A DNA stretch of 64,000 nt from Takakia lepidozioides (taxonomy: Eukaryota; Streptophyta; Takakiopsida; Takakiales; Takakiaceae), in assembly GCA_030704615.1 (NCBI GenBank), contig CM060734.1:12092001-12156000 (forward strand), read 5' to 3'. The notes under the pieces were generated by a model, which was not told the origin of the DNA, did no database searches, and worked only from the letters and a program-made list of their open reading frames with translations. Both the position numbers and the translations under genes were made by a program. How positions within the stretch are numbered: the stretch's first letter is position 1; each line of letters opens with the position of its first letter. Shown in pieces: positions 46,470-59,764 of this stretch.

Positions 46470-49115
46470 GCAGGGAAAGCAGAGATGGTCGTCGTGGTCC
46501 CCGTTGTGTGGAGGGGGTGGACATTGAAGGTGGGGGGGCGGGGGAGCAGGAGATCATGGGGTGAAGGGTGTGGGGGGGGGTGGGCATGAGCAGCTTCATC
46601 GGCGGTGTTGTTATCGCTGTGGATTATTGTATGGCGAATTGAACCGCAAGGCTGTCTTTTTGCTTTCCATGTGCTCACGTGTTCTGTCCAGACAGATTTC
46701 CTTTATGAGTTCACCTGAGGAAACGCATACTGTCCATTTTCTTTCTCGGATCATGAGCATGAAGTGTATTAAGATGGGTTGAATGTTACCCGCGGGATGC
46801 AAAACATTGCTTCTTTAAGTGGTGGTACCATCGATCTCATGTGGTGCTGCAGCATGAGTCTGTTGACTTGCTAGTGTTGCCAAACATTTTATATATGTAC
46901 AAGGGAGCTGAATAAAGAGAAGAGAACTATACAAGACTAGTAATGGTTTCACCTCCCTCCCTTGGCTTCACAACGGTTTCGAGGTCCTAGAATTCCACAC
47001 TTTCACATAGAGGAGACATCACGCGCTATTCGAACTTGAGCGAGATCAGGGCTTTTGCTGAATTCTCTTTCCTATAAACTGTAGTGAAGCAGTCAGGGTA
47101 ATTTTGTTGGGTTTCCAGTGCGGTCAACAGGCCAGGAAGCTATTAACCCAAGAAGACGGCTTGTCGGCAGCTTGTCTGGACCAGTACAAATTAGAGTAAG
47201 TGTTGTTTTTGGCCATCCTCCATTGGTCCCCCATCAAGTCTCAAGAGAGTTTCCATCTCCAAGCCTCAGTTAAGTTAGTCGTGGACAAGAGCCATAAGTG
47301 AACCGTGGTAACCCTCGCTGCGGCGAAAGCGGAGCCGAGTTATCTTGTTTGATGCTAATGTTGGGACTGTCCCTCACGATTTGTCAACATTTCCACTTAT
47401 GTTGACGGGTCGTGATGGGCGCTCTCAGCATGCCACTTCAGTATTCAACTTGTTAAATGCAGAGTGACCATCTGGTGCTTAGATGACAGATCAGGCTCGG
47501 AGCTATTTTCTGCCAGGCCCTTTTCACCTACTATTGTAAAACACCATCAAAGTTTCAAACTTGCATGCACCTGATACATCATAATTCTGAGCAGCTTCGA
47601 CATGCATGTGCGAGTGAAAATTGATGGGGGAAAGTGAACTGTGCATCGATCATCGACAGGTTTCCCATCTGCTCACAAAGAGGGGGGTTGGGAGGAGACG
47701 ATGCCTGTATGGTCTCCACGACGTTGAGGCATGAGGAAATCTGTGTGGATCATTCACCTTACAAAGAACTACGTTTGATGGAGCAAGTTTTTGTTTTGTG
47801 ACCCTTCTTTAAAGGAGCACAAAGCAATTTGATAGAGAACTGAACTGTGAATAGCAATAGATATTCTTTGGTAGGTATTGAAGGATTTTGCTGCACCATC
47901 CTTCCCCACGCAGAAGGAATGTGGCATTCAACTTTAGAGATGTTTGTACCTACCATACGCTGCCACCAAAGGCTCTTATTAGCTGGTATGTTACCAGGCT
48001 CCAGTAGTGCTTGAATGTTGTAGGTTAAACTACCAAGAAAATAATACATAACAATGTTACTAGCGAAATTTCCTTTTTATCTGATGGTATCTGTCCTACC
48101 ATCAGTACTGCACAGGATATTTGTCTCCAATAGAAGCATGAGTGTGAATCGAAGAGCACTTGGTTGATAATCAAAGCTATGGCAACAGCACTACTTTCCC
48201 TAACAAAGCCATAGCACGGCCTACTTGGAATCGTCACCCCACATCATCAATTGGCAAAGAATTCTCTGGTGGAATTCTCAAGTGGAACTGCAACCTAGTT
48301 CAAAACCTTTACCACACATTCTAAAGACAATTGACTCCCCTGACTCTTATCAGCTTTAGTGCCTACAGGATACCACACCACATACAAAACAAGTCCAACG
48401 AGTATTCCTCAACCATCCGTGTGTGTTGATATACAAGAACTGTGCTGGAGAAGTGGCAGTTCTCCTCAAGTATTGCTGCACATACTGCATTGGAACCACC
48501 AACAAGTGGCTCAAAACCCTCATTCAAAAGCCCACCCAGACTTCTGACACAACAAGAGAATTTCAAGCATATTACTTTTAATTTGTAGGAGAAGCTGATG
48601 TGAATCTGCCTCTGACTTACATTACACAACATGCACAATGCATTGCCCTTCCGGCTGAACGTACCCTAATTAATTCCAACTTCGAAGTCCAGGGTTCCTC
48701 TTTGTAAATCTACAGTCCATTGCACCATTGCTCTTCGCTATCTGCAGGTCATTGCAATATGCATTCAACGCGTTGACATATGCATTGAAAAACAGAAATG
48801 TTGTGGAAACCCCCAGGACCAAATAGGTAGCTCTAGAACAGCCTCTTCACCCATTAATTGAGATGGAGGCCAGTGCCATATGATCTCTTCCCCTTTCACA
48901 CATCTTACAACATAACTCGGTAGAGAGGTTGGCATCCCTCAAAAGTTGGACCAATCAGTGGATAAGGGTTGTAAGCTGTACATCTGCGACTTCTTACCAC
49001 GGAGCCAACCTCCCCTGTAAAAATCAGAGAGTGGAACCAGAGGAATAGGCAGCGGACCACATATGAAGAATTCTGAAGAAGGGAACATTACTCCAATGGT
49101 GGGCCCATCCCCATG
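46470..49115. other. Spacer downstream of the TRAF gene
   Basis: Probably includes the 3'UTR of the minus-strand gene that ends at 49116. No further coding sequence is recognised. Confidence 0.4.
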
Positions 49116-52100
49116 TTATGTTCTATTGCTATCGAACTGTTTCTGCAAGTTACGGAGCTCCCGCCGCAGCTGTAGCACCTCCGCAGAAACATCAGTTGCC
49201 TTTAGATCCTGCCTGAGCTTCTTCACCTCCTGTTCCAGCAACTTTACATGGCTCTCTTGTTCTTTGAGGGTTAATAGCAATGAGCCAATGTCTACAGCTT
49301 CCGCCCTTTGGGCAACTGCCATCGCCTGCACAAACCAAAGCGTACTTGTTCAATTGCATAATCAAATTTAGGTACATAAACAGAACTAAAAAATTGGCCC
49401 TAGATTCCGAAGAGGTTCAATTTTTCAGTGGCAGATGCAATTGAGGGTTCCCTCCAGGAGTTGAATTGAATGCCTCTCAACAGGCTTTATCCATCAGTGA
49501 AGTGCCAAAATTAAATCAACTGGTGTACCGCACAAGTGATACTTAATACCGGTGATTGAAGGGCTGCTTAAAATTTTCCCTTCATAGGAAAAGAGTTTTG
49601 GTGACGAATTTTACAATGCTGGAAGAAATATGAAATTTGATAGCTAATCAGAATCAGAAGCAAATGTGCTTTAGTGATATGTCGATAATAACTCTGAAGC
49701 AAATGTAATGCCCATCATTCAAAGAACAAAGGTTCTTTGAGCTTAGGCTATTACCTCTGTTGGGATGTGGCCGCTTTCTAACAGCCCCTTACAGAGTGAC
49801 TAGGGCATCTTTTCCAAAGGCCCCAAATACCCCTATGCACAAGGCAATCACTTGGAAGTTTGGTAGACCAGATTGCCAAACAACCCACCGAGAACCCATG
49901 ATCATCTGGACATGACCGACCTACAGTATGGCGACAGTGCCCTCACCACTGCTATCTGTTGGTAGCTTGTAGAAGAAAGAATGGAGATAATCATTTGACC
50001 ATTCCACCAACACTTGCCATTGACAGGACCTTGAGGGAATAGTTTCTGCAGGATACAAACTCTCCATTACTCGCTCCTACCCACCAGAGTATATCATACT
50101 TCCAAAACTCCATACTATCCACTCTTCTGAGAGGTTTTGCATGTAACTACTTTAGGGGCTGCCATTAACTTCATACTGCAAAGCAGATGGTACATATAGC
50201 ACTCTACCTCACACACAAATGACATATGGGGCTGTGCATGCACACTCAGTCACGAGACAAAAGAGGGAAAGAGGAATTGAGTCATGACCCACCTTCTCAA
50301 GGAGCAGGACGCGCTGACCTTGGTTTCCCACTGAAACTTCCTGTTTTTGCACAACCTGGAGAACCTGAAGCAAATGCTGCTGCATATACTCCACACAGTG
50401 CTGCTCCACCAAACCCTGCCACCAAACAACACAACAAAGCCTGCCTTAGCCAAAGCCTATCCTTTCTGGATATTTCTACTCCTCCCACAGGTCCTCCTCC
50501 TGAACGATATATTTGTTCTTGTTTTTCTCTCTGCCCCATACAGACGATTTTGCAGGCCTTAGACCACCAGAAAGTCTACAGGGGACGAGATAGACAGTCT
50601 CAACAAGATGTACTTTAATACATGGGCCACAGACTACTACACATTTGTAAATAGCAAAAGGGAGTTGCTGATTAGACGTTGCTTTCCATAGGCCGGACAA
50701 TATACCTCTCACCCTTTCTGGACAGACCAGGAAACGGGGGTGGAAGGGATGGGAGGGGAGCAGACTAGGGGCCACAACTGTCGTGGAGGGGTCTCTGGTT
50801 GCGAGTCTTTCTTGACCAGTTGTTCTGGACAAAATTGTAATGAGAGATGCACTGAGCTGTATCGCTTTACAGCTGTCCCCATGCTTGGAATGGCCCTCCC
50901 ACTCAAGGGACCCATCCCTAAGGCTGGTCTTACTTCTCCAGCATGTTTCAACAACCTTTGAATGTAAGCTCGCAGCTGCAATCCTGGGAGATTTCAATGC
51001 CCGTGTAGGTGTAAGACTGGAAGATTAGGGATCTCTTTTTGTACCCCATAACCACTGGTCATAAAGGTCACCATGCCCCTTGTGGTTGAAAACTACAGCA
51101 GCACTTTGTGCACGTTGGCTCTGGTGGCCATGGAACTGGATGATTGGGCTGAATCCTCTCACATGCGCAAGCAGGTTTCCGTTGCAACAGATCCACTCTT
51201 GACCACATTTTCACTCTTCAGACTATGGTAGAACGGCAAGCTATGACAAAAAATTGGTGTATGTTTGCTTCGTAGACTTTTGAAAGGCTTTTGATTCAGA
51301 TCCTCAAGACCTTCTTTCCAACGGCTCCATAGGGTGGGAGTCCCTCCGGACATCCTATATGTCCATGTATGAGATTGTCATTGGCATGGTCAACGTCGCA
51401 GGGGAATTCTCAGCAGAGGTGCATAGCAACATTGGGGTCAAACAGGGCTGCCCCCTCTCACCTACCCTTTTCGGAATCTACACTGGAGGGTTACATCTCA
51501 AAAAACCATGGAGTTGGGGTGCCGTTGGATGGGGGACCAACGCAATCAGATCTCCTCTATGCTGATGATGTTGCCCTCTTGGCACAATCTCCTGTCTTCC
51601 TGCAACGCCATCTTCACATCCTGGAAGTGTTCTCCAAAGACTCTGGGTTGCAAGCCAATCTTAGCAAAACTAAGATCATGGTTTCCAATGGCCAGGCGGA
51701 CATCTTCAACCAACAGGAAATTGAGATTGTCAAATCATACCAATACCTGGGTCTGGTTATCCACTCTCCCAAATTCCAGTTTGCATCAACTGCCCTGGAC
51801 AGATTGATGAAGGGCAAGGCTGCCTCCATCCACCTTCAGGCCAAATGCCAACAGATACATCTGCGCCCACCCCCAACCAAAAAGTGGCTATTTGACAGCG
51901 TTGTCACCAAGGCCGCCACTTATGGTTGTGAGTTCTGGGCACCTGGTGTCCCAGTTTCCTGGTGGAAAAAAAATTGGAACCATTGCAGTCATCTTTTCTC
52001 CAAGCAATGCTTGGCGCCAGAGGCACAACTCCATCTCACATCCTATGTGCAGAGTTTGCATGCGTGCCACTTCAAACCGTGGCCCTCAAAACAGCAGGTT

Positions 52101-55100
52101 TCAAGCACTCCTCGTATGCTCGAGTGTGCAGTTTTTTTGAGCGCAATGGACTCTCTATTGCTTCGCTATTGCCACAAAATCCAGAAGGGGTGGAAATCAC
52201 ATCCAAACAGGATCGCAGCAGACTCATTCGAAGGGAACTTATGGAACTACATGTCAGCAGAACTTGGAAGCTACCCAATCTCACAACAAAACTCCATTTC
52301 TATCGAGAGACATATTTGGTTCTCCGTGATGAGAATCTTGCGGCCCACTTACCTTTCGCACCTTTATCTCCTTCCCTCGTGAGGGCATTGGGGCGGTTCA
52401 GGGTAGACTCCCACAATCTACGGATAGATTGTACTCATAAGACGTTGTTTGCCGTAGCCTTGTGGCCATTGACCCCGCGCCCAGTTTGAGCGGGAACAAA
52501 AGGGACAGAACCTACCTCTGTCAGGGGCTGACATTGGTAGTAAGACTTACCTCCATATAAAGAATTAATCCGGGTTTTCCAGATATCCTCTAGAAATCCC
52601 TTCACACAAGCATCAATCTGCTGTGTGTGATTTGCCCAAAAACTAGGCCTCAGGAGGGCCTGGGCTTTTGGCTCAGCCTCGAGACTTTCAAAGTTGGTAA
52701 ACAGGGGTACAGGCACAATTCCCTTAATAGATTTGAAGAGAGCGTCTCTTTGGTGAGAGAACCCCGGACAGTGTATCAGAAAATGAATACTGTCTTCAGA
52801 TTGCCCACACAACGGGCAATTGCACTCTCCCTTTCCTCTCTGCTTCTGTTTGCTGTTCAAAGGTAGGCTTCCTGCCCTGAGTTTAAATTTCAGTCTAGTG
52901 CCCAGAGTGGGTAGACCCTTGAGGTCATCCAAGATGTCCTCCCCCATGTCACAGACTGGAAACAAGTTCAGGGAAGTTTTCTGCCTAACTTCATTTTCAT
53001 CAGACAATCTCATGGCAACAGACATGGCTGAGGACACTACAGCCTCTAAGTCAGATTTATCCAGCAGGGTCAAGACTTGCGGATCCAGGTCCAGGTCCTT
53101 GAGGATCTCTTCTACTCTCTTCTGCCAGGACTTAGCCTGTTTGACAGGGCGGTCCTGTTTCCAAGATATAGAGTCGATTAACTTAGGATATCTGGTGTTG
53201 GGCATATGTTGCAGCTGACCCCACCATCTGACCTTGAATTCATCTCGTCGGGAGCTTAAGGACGGAATGCCAAACTCACCCCGAACAGCCACATTGGCTG
53301 TTTTGGAGCATGCTGACATACCTTAAGCACCCCCACTTGAATGGATTCTAGAGACTTAGCCTGGTTGGAGTTATCAACCCATATAGCAGATCCGTACTCC
53401 AAGGCAGGTCTTTGCCCTTGCCAGTTTGAACAACTTTCCGGATATGTGCATCGCAATTACAATTGGAGGAGAACACAACGCCCAGGTAAGTGTAGGAAGG
53501 GAGGACCGGGATCTCTTGGCTACCCCACTGCCACTTAAGATCACTTCCTCCCTCTCCTCTGTCGTTGAATGCTACCACTGCACATTTGCTGACATTAGCC
53601 TCTAGCCCCCAAAGATCAAAGTATCTCTTCGCGCAATCAATCAACTCCTGGAGATTGGTTGGAGTCTCCCCTATGCCTGCGAAGTCATCCGCAAACATAA
53701 GGGCTGGTATGGTGGTATCAACCACCCTTAACCCAAATCCCTCACTTTCCACATCCTCGAGGAGTTGATTGATGAAAACATTGAAGAGCAGAGGGGAGAG
53801 AGTACATCCTTGAGCTACACCTTGGTCTATGTCAAAGAAGTTGGACTTCTGTCCGTTAACAGTGACACAGCTTTTGGTGTGAGCATACAAGTTGTGGACA
53901 ACTCTCCACATCTTTCCCTTGATCCCACAAGACCAGAGGCGGAACCATAGGCCATCTCTCCACACTGTGTCATAAGCCTTTTTGACATCCAGGAAAAAGA
54001 TATAAGTGGGTTTCCCTTCTTTTTTCCTTCCCTGGATAATCTGGCTTAGAGTGAAGATATGATCCACACAGCCCCTGTTTCGCCGAAAGCCAGCTTGGCC
54101 TTCGTGGAAACAACCTCTAGACTCCAGATCAACCTCGAGACGAGTACTTATAACCTACGGATAGAGACTGGTAGATGGGAAAACCTGCAACGGGAGGACC
54201 GCCTATGCCCAGCTTGCACCGGGCGCAACCAGGAGATTGAAACTGAAAAACAATTCTTCTTTTATTGCCCTCTATATTATGAGATCCTTGGGGTTCCACT
54301 GTCTATTCCGTGGAACTCAATCTCTCACTGAAGTCTTCCACTAGGCCTTGACCCTTAGACAATCCCTTGAGCAGTAGTTGCTTTTGGGCTGTTTTTTGGC
54401 TCTGGTTTTGTTTCCTCTCTCTTGTTTTTTCCATTTTGTCCCGGAAGCTCTTTGAGCTTTCCGCGGACGTTATAAAGAACCACTTCATTTCATTTCATTT
54501 CTCCTTTCTTACAGTCCGCTAGAGTCTTTCTATGAGGTACCATTGATGCTGAGCAACCAAAGCAAACAAACAAAAAACCTACACACCTGTGGCAAGGTTT
54601 GCAGGCACCCGACTTGCTGGAATGGGCAATTCACCAACTTCATTGGGCACACAGTAACACAGTGCTTGTCCATCTCACCCCTTTGCACCATAGCCTCACA
54701 CTTTTGTTCACATCTAAGAAGTTTGAAGAGGCAGGACGCATCATGTTCATCTGCATGCAGTGCTGAAAAGACATCCCCACAGCCCTGATTGTTGCAAGTT
54801 ACTGGTCTCAACACGCAACTTATTTTGTGATCCGCTAGTTCTTCAGTGTTCTCAAATTTCATCTCACAGTGGTAGGCATTGCTGCGATCTACACGTTTCA
54901 TTAACGCCTTGGCCAGCACCTAGCAAGCACGCCAACAAAATATAAGTGTTGCATAGAAAATTCCAACTACATTATCCTGTATGCCATACCAACACATTCA
55001 CTTGTGCCAAGAACTCCAGAGTGATAACTGAAAGACTCGGAGTCACCAGTACTTTGATTTCAGCATTTGCCCGAATAAATGGTTAAAACTTCAAGGCCAA

Positions 55101-57608
55101 GGCTGAACATCCTGTGATTGCCACTTTTGGAGATAATCAATGACCACATTGTTCAAAAGTATAAGGGCACGTCACTGACAAGGGAACAATCCTCTGACTT
55201 TTATAAAATTTCTACAGGTGAGGATAGTTGCATCCAACACCCACACCAAAGATAGTCCTTCAACTCCAAGCACATTGACAATCCAGCGGATCATCATGAG
55301 TAACTTCTTCAATGCTTGAAATATACATTGCCCCTAGAGGAGGTGCTTCGCAGCATGCTTGAAACATTTTGGCACTGTAACTCAAACAAATTGGGTCAAA
55401 AATGGTATAACCATCTGATTATTTTCGGCGAATCAGTTTTATTTCTTCTACTTCTGATACAGCATCTAACTAAGCATTGACACTTTCATGTTCAGACAAG
55501 TTACCTCTCGCCGCCCAACCATCCACACACCTGTGCGGTCTAGCTCCTGAACAAGCTCATCGATTTTGTCCTCCCTTTTCTCACTGTACATTAGTTTACT
55601 TGAAACCCTGGTGAACAGATTCTTCTTTGAGCGGATGAAAACCTCAAACATCTCATCGACCACATTCATTGGAATCATAGCCTGTTCAAGGGCGTGTGCC
55701 TTCAGTATAAAGTCTACATCTTAATTCATCGAATGCAAATAGAGATTCTACAAACAAAGCAGAGAGCCTCTCGAAGGTCAAGAGAGATAGCCGCCCCCCC
55801 CCCCACACACACACACACAAGTAGGCAGTGAGATCAAACATTATGTCCAGACTAATAGCTTTTATATGCTGTTTCAAAGCCCAGTATAAATGCATGGGGC
55901 CCATGAAAAACAAAAGAAAGAACAAAGTAGAGCTGATCTCTACTTCTCTGGGGAACTTTTGCACTAGTAACAAAGACACCTCTCTGTTGTTCCTTGACGT
56001 TTAAACAGTGGTTGGTCAGTACTGAATGGTCATCTTGTAGAGTCTTGGAAATATACCTGTCCCATTGCCTGATAACTCACAACACCACTGCCGCTCGCAT
56101 ATGCCTCAGTCTGGTGGTGCAGGAACTCCAGCATCTCCTTCTTGACATCTGGCACCATGGCAACTGGCTGGCTAAAGGGGGCTCCAGCTGTCTTCTCCAC
56201 ACAGGCTGCGCCGAGTGTGACCAGCAGAGCATGTGCAATGCGCTGCACTTGCTCCACATCATAGTACCCACACTCCTGTAGCACAGGTGGGGTGCCCACT
56301 TGCTTTTCCTCTCCTACACAAGCCCCCAATGTAGCTTTACTCTCACATAGGTGGCAAGTTCTCTGGAAACCAGACTTCCATCACAGTTTGACAGATCAAA
56401 AAGCTGGCAAGAGAGGCTACATGCAAAGGCCCACTACGAGTATCCTAACTGTGCTATACACTGTGCTGACAAGAACATTTTTCTTGTTTATCCTCCCTTG
56501 CTTATTTTTCTCAGGTAGGTTTAGACCATCAGTAATGGGCAAGATGAAAGATGCTGATCCAACAAGGAAGATATCTGACGTTGAAGTAGCCATAATGTTT
56601 GAGGGTGTCCACTTGGTTGGGGGCCCTTTTTCTGAGAGCAGGGGGAATCAGCCAGTTTCCATGTTTTGTAAGGGTTTACACGAGCATGGTACTCCTTAGT
56701 TGACCATACATCAGGCACCGGCGATGATGCTCTCACTGGATCAGCATGCAAAGCCTCCTATTGGTGCAGCAACAGAGATGGATATTGCTCAAGATCTGTC
56801 TACAAAGCAAGCATGGCCAGACCTATAGAAGCTTTGGTTAATTGATAATGACTACACAGGGGCTCAGAAGGCAGGTCAAGATCCAAACAGCCAGTCAGAA
56901 TCTGCCAAGGATGCAAAGTACCACAAAGTGGATTGCTGTTCTGCAAATAACATTCATATTCATGAAAGAGTTCATGAGGATGTTGAAAGCCCAGAATCTA
57001 CAAAGCCTGATTGTGAAAGTTGTGGTTGATGGGCCCTCAACCATGCTTTTGCAGCAGATGATTGGCATCACAAACCCCATTTCATCATATTTCAAATCTC
57101 CATGTTTGAAGGATTCACTTGTTAGAGAATATGGAGAGTTCTGGGAAGTGAACATTGGGTACTAATAAGTCCTAACCAGGATAGAACTTATGACCAGGAA
57201 TTGCAACGAAATATTGAGTGACATAGTCCGTCACAAGCCATGACTATACAAAACAACTTAGGTCAGGCAATGGCTTTACAACCCCATAGCAAACACCAGA
57301 ATGACTGAAATCTGCAGAATTACAGACAAAGGCTATAGCAGCATACGTGACCTTGATTAACATACAACCACGTCATCTGAGAACCTTCGCCTCACTTGTG
57401 AGGGCATCGCAAAGAAGCCCCAATGACCCGAGGAGCCCCTGGAATTGGAATTGCAGGCAATTACCATTCAGAGGATTGCATAGGATTCCATAGAATCGAG
57501 ACACAAACAAGGCGTCAAAAGCAAATCAAACGCACCTCCTACATCTCTCCCGAGATAGACAAGGTGGCCCGACCCGCCTCCTCCTCGCAGCGATCCAAAT
57601 GACAGCAT
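49116..57608 (-). CDS. TRAF-type zinc-finger and coiled-coil protein
   Basis: A plant TRAF-type zinc-finger protein, similar as I recall it to Arabidopsis proteins of the At1g09920 kind; its biochemical role is not well known. Coding exons on the minus strand are 57608-57543 (tentative first exon), 56362-56057, 55681-55505, 54919-54587, 50415-50293 and 49325-49116 (TAA stop), all with GT/AG borders and phase 0, giving 404 aa. Residues about 45-120 form a helical N-terminal region (DVEQVQRIAHALL, DVKKEMLEFL). Exon 3 carries the conserved SEKREDKIDELVQEL. Exon 4 holds the Cys/His fingers (spaced C, H and C residues from YHCEMKF to CPFQQVGC). The last two exons carry a helical VEQHC..YMQQHLLQVLQ segment and a heptad coiled coil at about 345-400, suited to oligomerisation. 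The 4.2-kb fourth intron contains two nested LINEs. No lesion is seen, so the gene is probably functional. Exons 2-6 are firm; exon 1 is not. Confidence 0.82.
50950..54500 (+). mobile_element. Degenerate LINE (LINE-1 of this locus), split by a second LINE
   Basis: It lies antisense inside an intron of the TRAF gene. An endonuclease fragment (GDFNARVG, about 50984-51007) is followed by an internal deletion, then reverse transcriptase: the QAGFR-type block (about 51170), the FVDF..KAFD block (about 51275), GVKQGCPLSPTLF (about 51434) and the catalytic YADD (51558-51569). A TGA occurs in the second block and several frameshifts follow, so it is dead. The coding trace stops at 52428 and resumes after 54166 with a C-terminal CPAC...CPLY zinc-binding motif, then a 3' tail of TTTCA repeats at about 54482-54502. 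The left boundary is uncertain. Confidence 0.75.
52429..54151 (-). mobile_element. 5'-truncated LINE inserted into LINE-1
   Basis: It starts inside the reverse transcriptase domain (QAGFRRNRG-type block near 54090) and runs on the minus strand through FLDVKKAYD, GVAQGCTLSPLLF (about 53810), the catalytic FADD (about 53686) and a C-terminal CPLCGQSED..H...C zinc-binding motif (about 52800). It remains largely open in two frames (54067-53348 and 53319-52435). A 14-bp direct repeat, AA[TC]CTACGGATAGA, lies at 52415-52428 and 54152-54165, fitting a target duplication. The 5' truncation is typical of incomplete reverse transcription. Confidence 0.8.
55793..55820. repeat. C-run plus (CA)n microsatellite
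   Basis: About 13 C followed by about nine CA dinucleotides, in an intron of the TRAF gene. Confidence 0.85.
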
Positions 57609-58348
57609 CAATTCAATTCAGACCTGTCCTTGATAACTCTCATACCCTCAAACCCTGCCTCGCCGCTGATGTGGCTCTACCCTTGCCCCCGACCACAGAA
57701 AATGACAGATTGGGCGTGTATAGTGCCTTGTTGTGGTATTCCAGCTGCAACAAGAGCAGGTCTCTTCCAAATAACACCTTGGCCAATCACGTCTTCAGTT
57801 CACAGCACTGATTTGGACTCAAACAGGAGGAGATGGAGAGATGGAGAGAGACCTACCTACGCTATGTTTGTAATCAAGTTCAAGTTACAAGGACCGCTCG
57901 ATGATCTATCAAATTGAAGTTCAATCCTCTGCATCCGTCTGGAATGAGATCTGGACAAAAACACACGCTTACTGAACTGTTCTCAAGAAGAGCTCTCCCC
58001 TGCCAGGTCCTCCTTATCAAAGACCTCTCTCCTTGAAGAGATCAAGACAATTGAGTACAGATGCGCACTAACAGCTCTGCCTCAGAAATCCTGTGACTTA
58101 TGCCTCTATGCTTCGTAGGAATTGATTTGGTTTTCGGAATTTCTTAAATGATTTTGAGAGAACATCGACTAATTCTTCGTAGACTTTGTCTACAGGGAAA
58201 TCACAACCACTTAATACAATGAAACAAATCCACCCAGATGACAAGAGATAATAAAAGATGTAAATTGGACTTACTAAGGGGGCTTATTTCATCATTTGCT
58301 CTGCTGCTATTAATTTATTATGTCATGGTTTGCGCTTTTTTTTTTGGG
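57609..58348 (-). other. Presumed 5' leader of the TRAF gene
   Basis: Lies between the tentative ATG and the promoter-like sites near 58.5 kb. It has no conserved frame. A leader intron is possible. Confidence 0.3.
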
Positions 58349-58498
58349 CCCTCCACGGCCCACTACTTACTAACTTAGTAAGTAGTAAATTAGTAAGGAA
58401 TAAGAGGTAGAGACTCTTGGGGCCCTCCGTCTCCAGAGCCCACTACTTACTAACTTAGTAAGTAATAAATTAGTAAGGAGTAAGAGATAGGGTCTCTC
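58349..58498. repeat. Tandem duplication with CTTACTAA dyads
   Basis: A block of about 87 bp containing GCCCACTACTTACTAACTTA and ATTAGTAAGGA occurs twice in a row. The CTTACTAA.TTAGTAAG dyad in each can form a hairpin. Confidence 0.8.
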
Positions 58499-58499
58499 C

Positions 58500-58507
58500 T
58501 TTATATA
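58500..58507 (-). promoter_or_regulatory. TATA box, minus strand
   Basis: Reads TATATAAA in GGGTATATAAAGG on the minus strand, matching a canonical plant TATA box and pointing toward the TRAF gene about 0.9 kb downstream. Confidence 0.45.
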
Positions 58508-58526
58508 CCCTCAAAGGGCGCTGGGA

Positions 58527-58574
58527 CCTTCTAGAAGGCCGCCGACCCCTCAAGCGGTGGGACCTTCTAGAAGG
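58527..58574. promoter_or_regulatory. Pair of heat-shock-element-like palindromes
   Basis: The 12-bp palindrome CCTTCTAGAAGG occurs at 58527-58538 and 58563-58574, 36 bp apart. Each contains TTCNNGAA, the minimal inverted pair of a heat-shock element. On the minus strand they lie 20-70 bp upstream of the TATA box. Both sit in a short GGGACCTTCTAGAAGG direct repeat, so chance duplication is also possible. Confidence 0.4.
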
Positions 58575-58599
58575 CTGTCCTGACACGTCACTCTTAGAA

Positions 58600-59620
58600 A
58601 CCACCACGCCAATTTAACCATGAACCGTCCCCTTTAGTAGGTCTCACCTTATGAAGCGGGAGTTACAGTAAGCTACAACAGGAGTTGAATTAATAACTGT
58701 CATGTAAAGGGTGGGGAAAAAAAAGTAATTCCTGAACCACCCTCTAATCTTTACACCAACTTCAAACCTGGGCCCTTATCCTTATTCAGTTTCTGAGATT
58801 GGAGAACGGCGGTTGATGAAAGACATAGAGCGCAACGAAAACACTAGACAAAGGGCACGGAGGGATGAGACGGCCAGCCATCTCGTACATGTAGCTCGAA
58901 ATTGTTTCCTCACGGGAATTTGTGTTGGAAAAGGGTTAGGTAAGTGACAACAGTTAGAAACATCTGACATGTACGAACTAAATGTTTTTTCCTTTTTTGG
59001 AGGATGAGTTGAAACCTTGGTCATGTGGGAGGGGGCCCAACCTCTGCACAGATGTGTGGCTAGTAGGTTGGAGCTCGGTACTACTCTGTAATCAGCAAGA
59101 AGGGGAAATTGTGAGGCTCTGGCGTCAAAATGGCATTAGACGGGTGTACAAGCTGTGGTAGGGCATGGGCGGCACACCCAATCTACCCAGCACTGTTTCC
59201 TATGATGTGCAGAGACCAAGTCTGCTCCTTGACGCAGTACTACTGCGCCACCTCCACGTCCCTTGCCCCCATCTGTATTTGTTACATGTCTTATTATCTG
59301 TTTATCTTGTGAGCTACTGACAAACACAAATATAAGAGGCACTTCCGCTGGCGGGCAACAAGAGAAACAGTGACATGAACAAGACCAAACCATGACATCA
59401 ACCTTGAGAGCTGCTCCTTGTTGCACTGTTGGAACACACTAGACATAGAATGCGAGTTGAACGCGCGCGTGCCAGCCTGCCGGTACAGTCGCCGGGGCTT
59501 GCCGGAGTCGGGACGCCCTCGGCGAGGCCTGCAGTCAAATCCACACCCCCGTGCCGTGCCGTTATTGCCTGTATTATAGTACAAAATATAAAAATTCTTG
59601 CTTGGTTGCAGGAAAGCGGT
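58600..59620. other. Spacer without a recognised gene
   Basis: A GC-rich block at 59461-59545 resembles one at 60165-60235 (CGCGC.TGC, then GCAGTCAAATCC.CACCCCCG), so both may be parts of a dispersed, possibly tRNA-like, repeat. Nothing else is seen. Confidence 0.35.
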
Positions 59621-59695
59621 GGGTAGCTTGGTGGCTGGATGCATTAACAATTATTGCAACAGTGCCGGGATCAAACCACGGCCATGGCGCGATAG
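59620..59695 (+). mobile_element. tRNA-like SINE head
   Basis: TAGCTTGGTGGCTGG (A-box-like) and GGGATCAAACCACGG (B-box-like) are about 48 bp apart. There is no cloverleaf, so a tRNA-derived repeat is likelier than a tRNA gene. Confidence 0.45.
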
Positions 59696-59764
59696 AAATT
59701 GCATGTTTATGGATTTGACTAAGATACTATCAGGTTTTTGCATCTCCAAAAAATTTCTAAGCGG

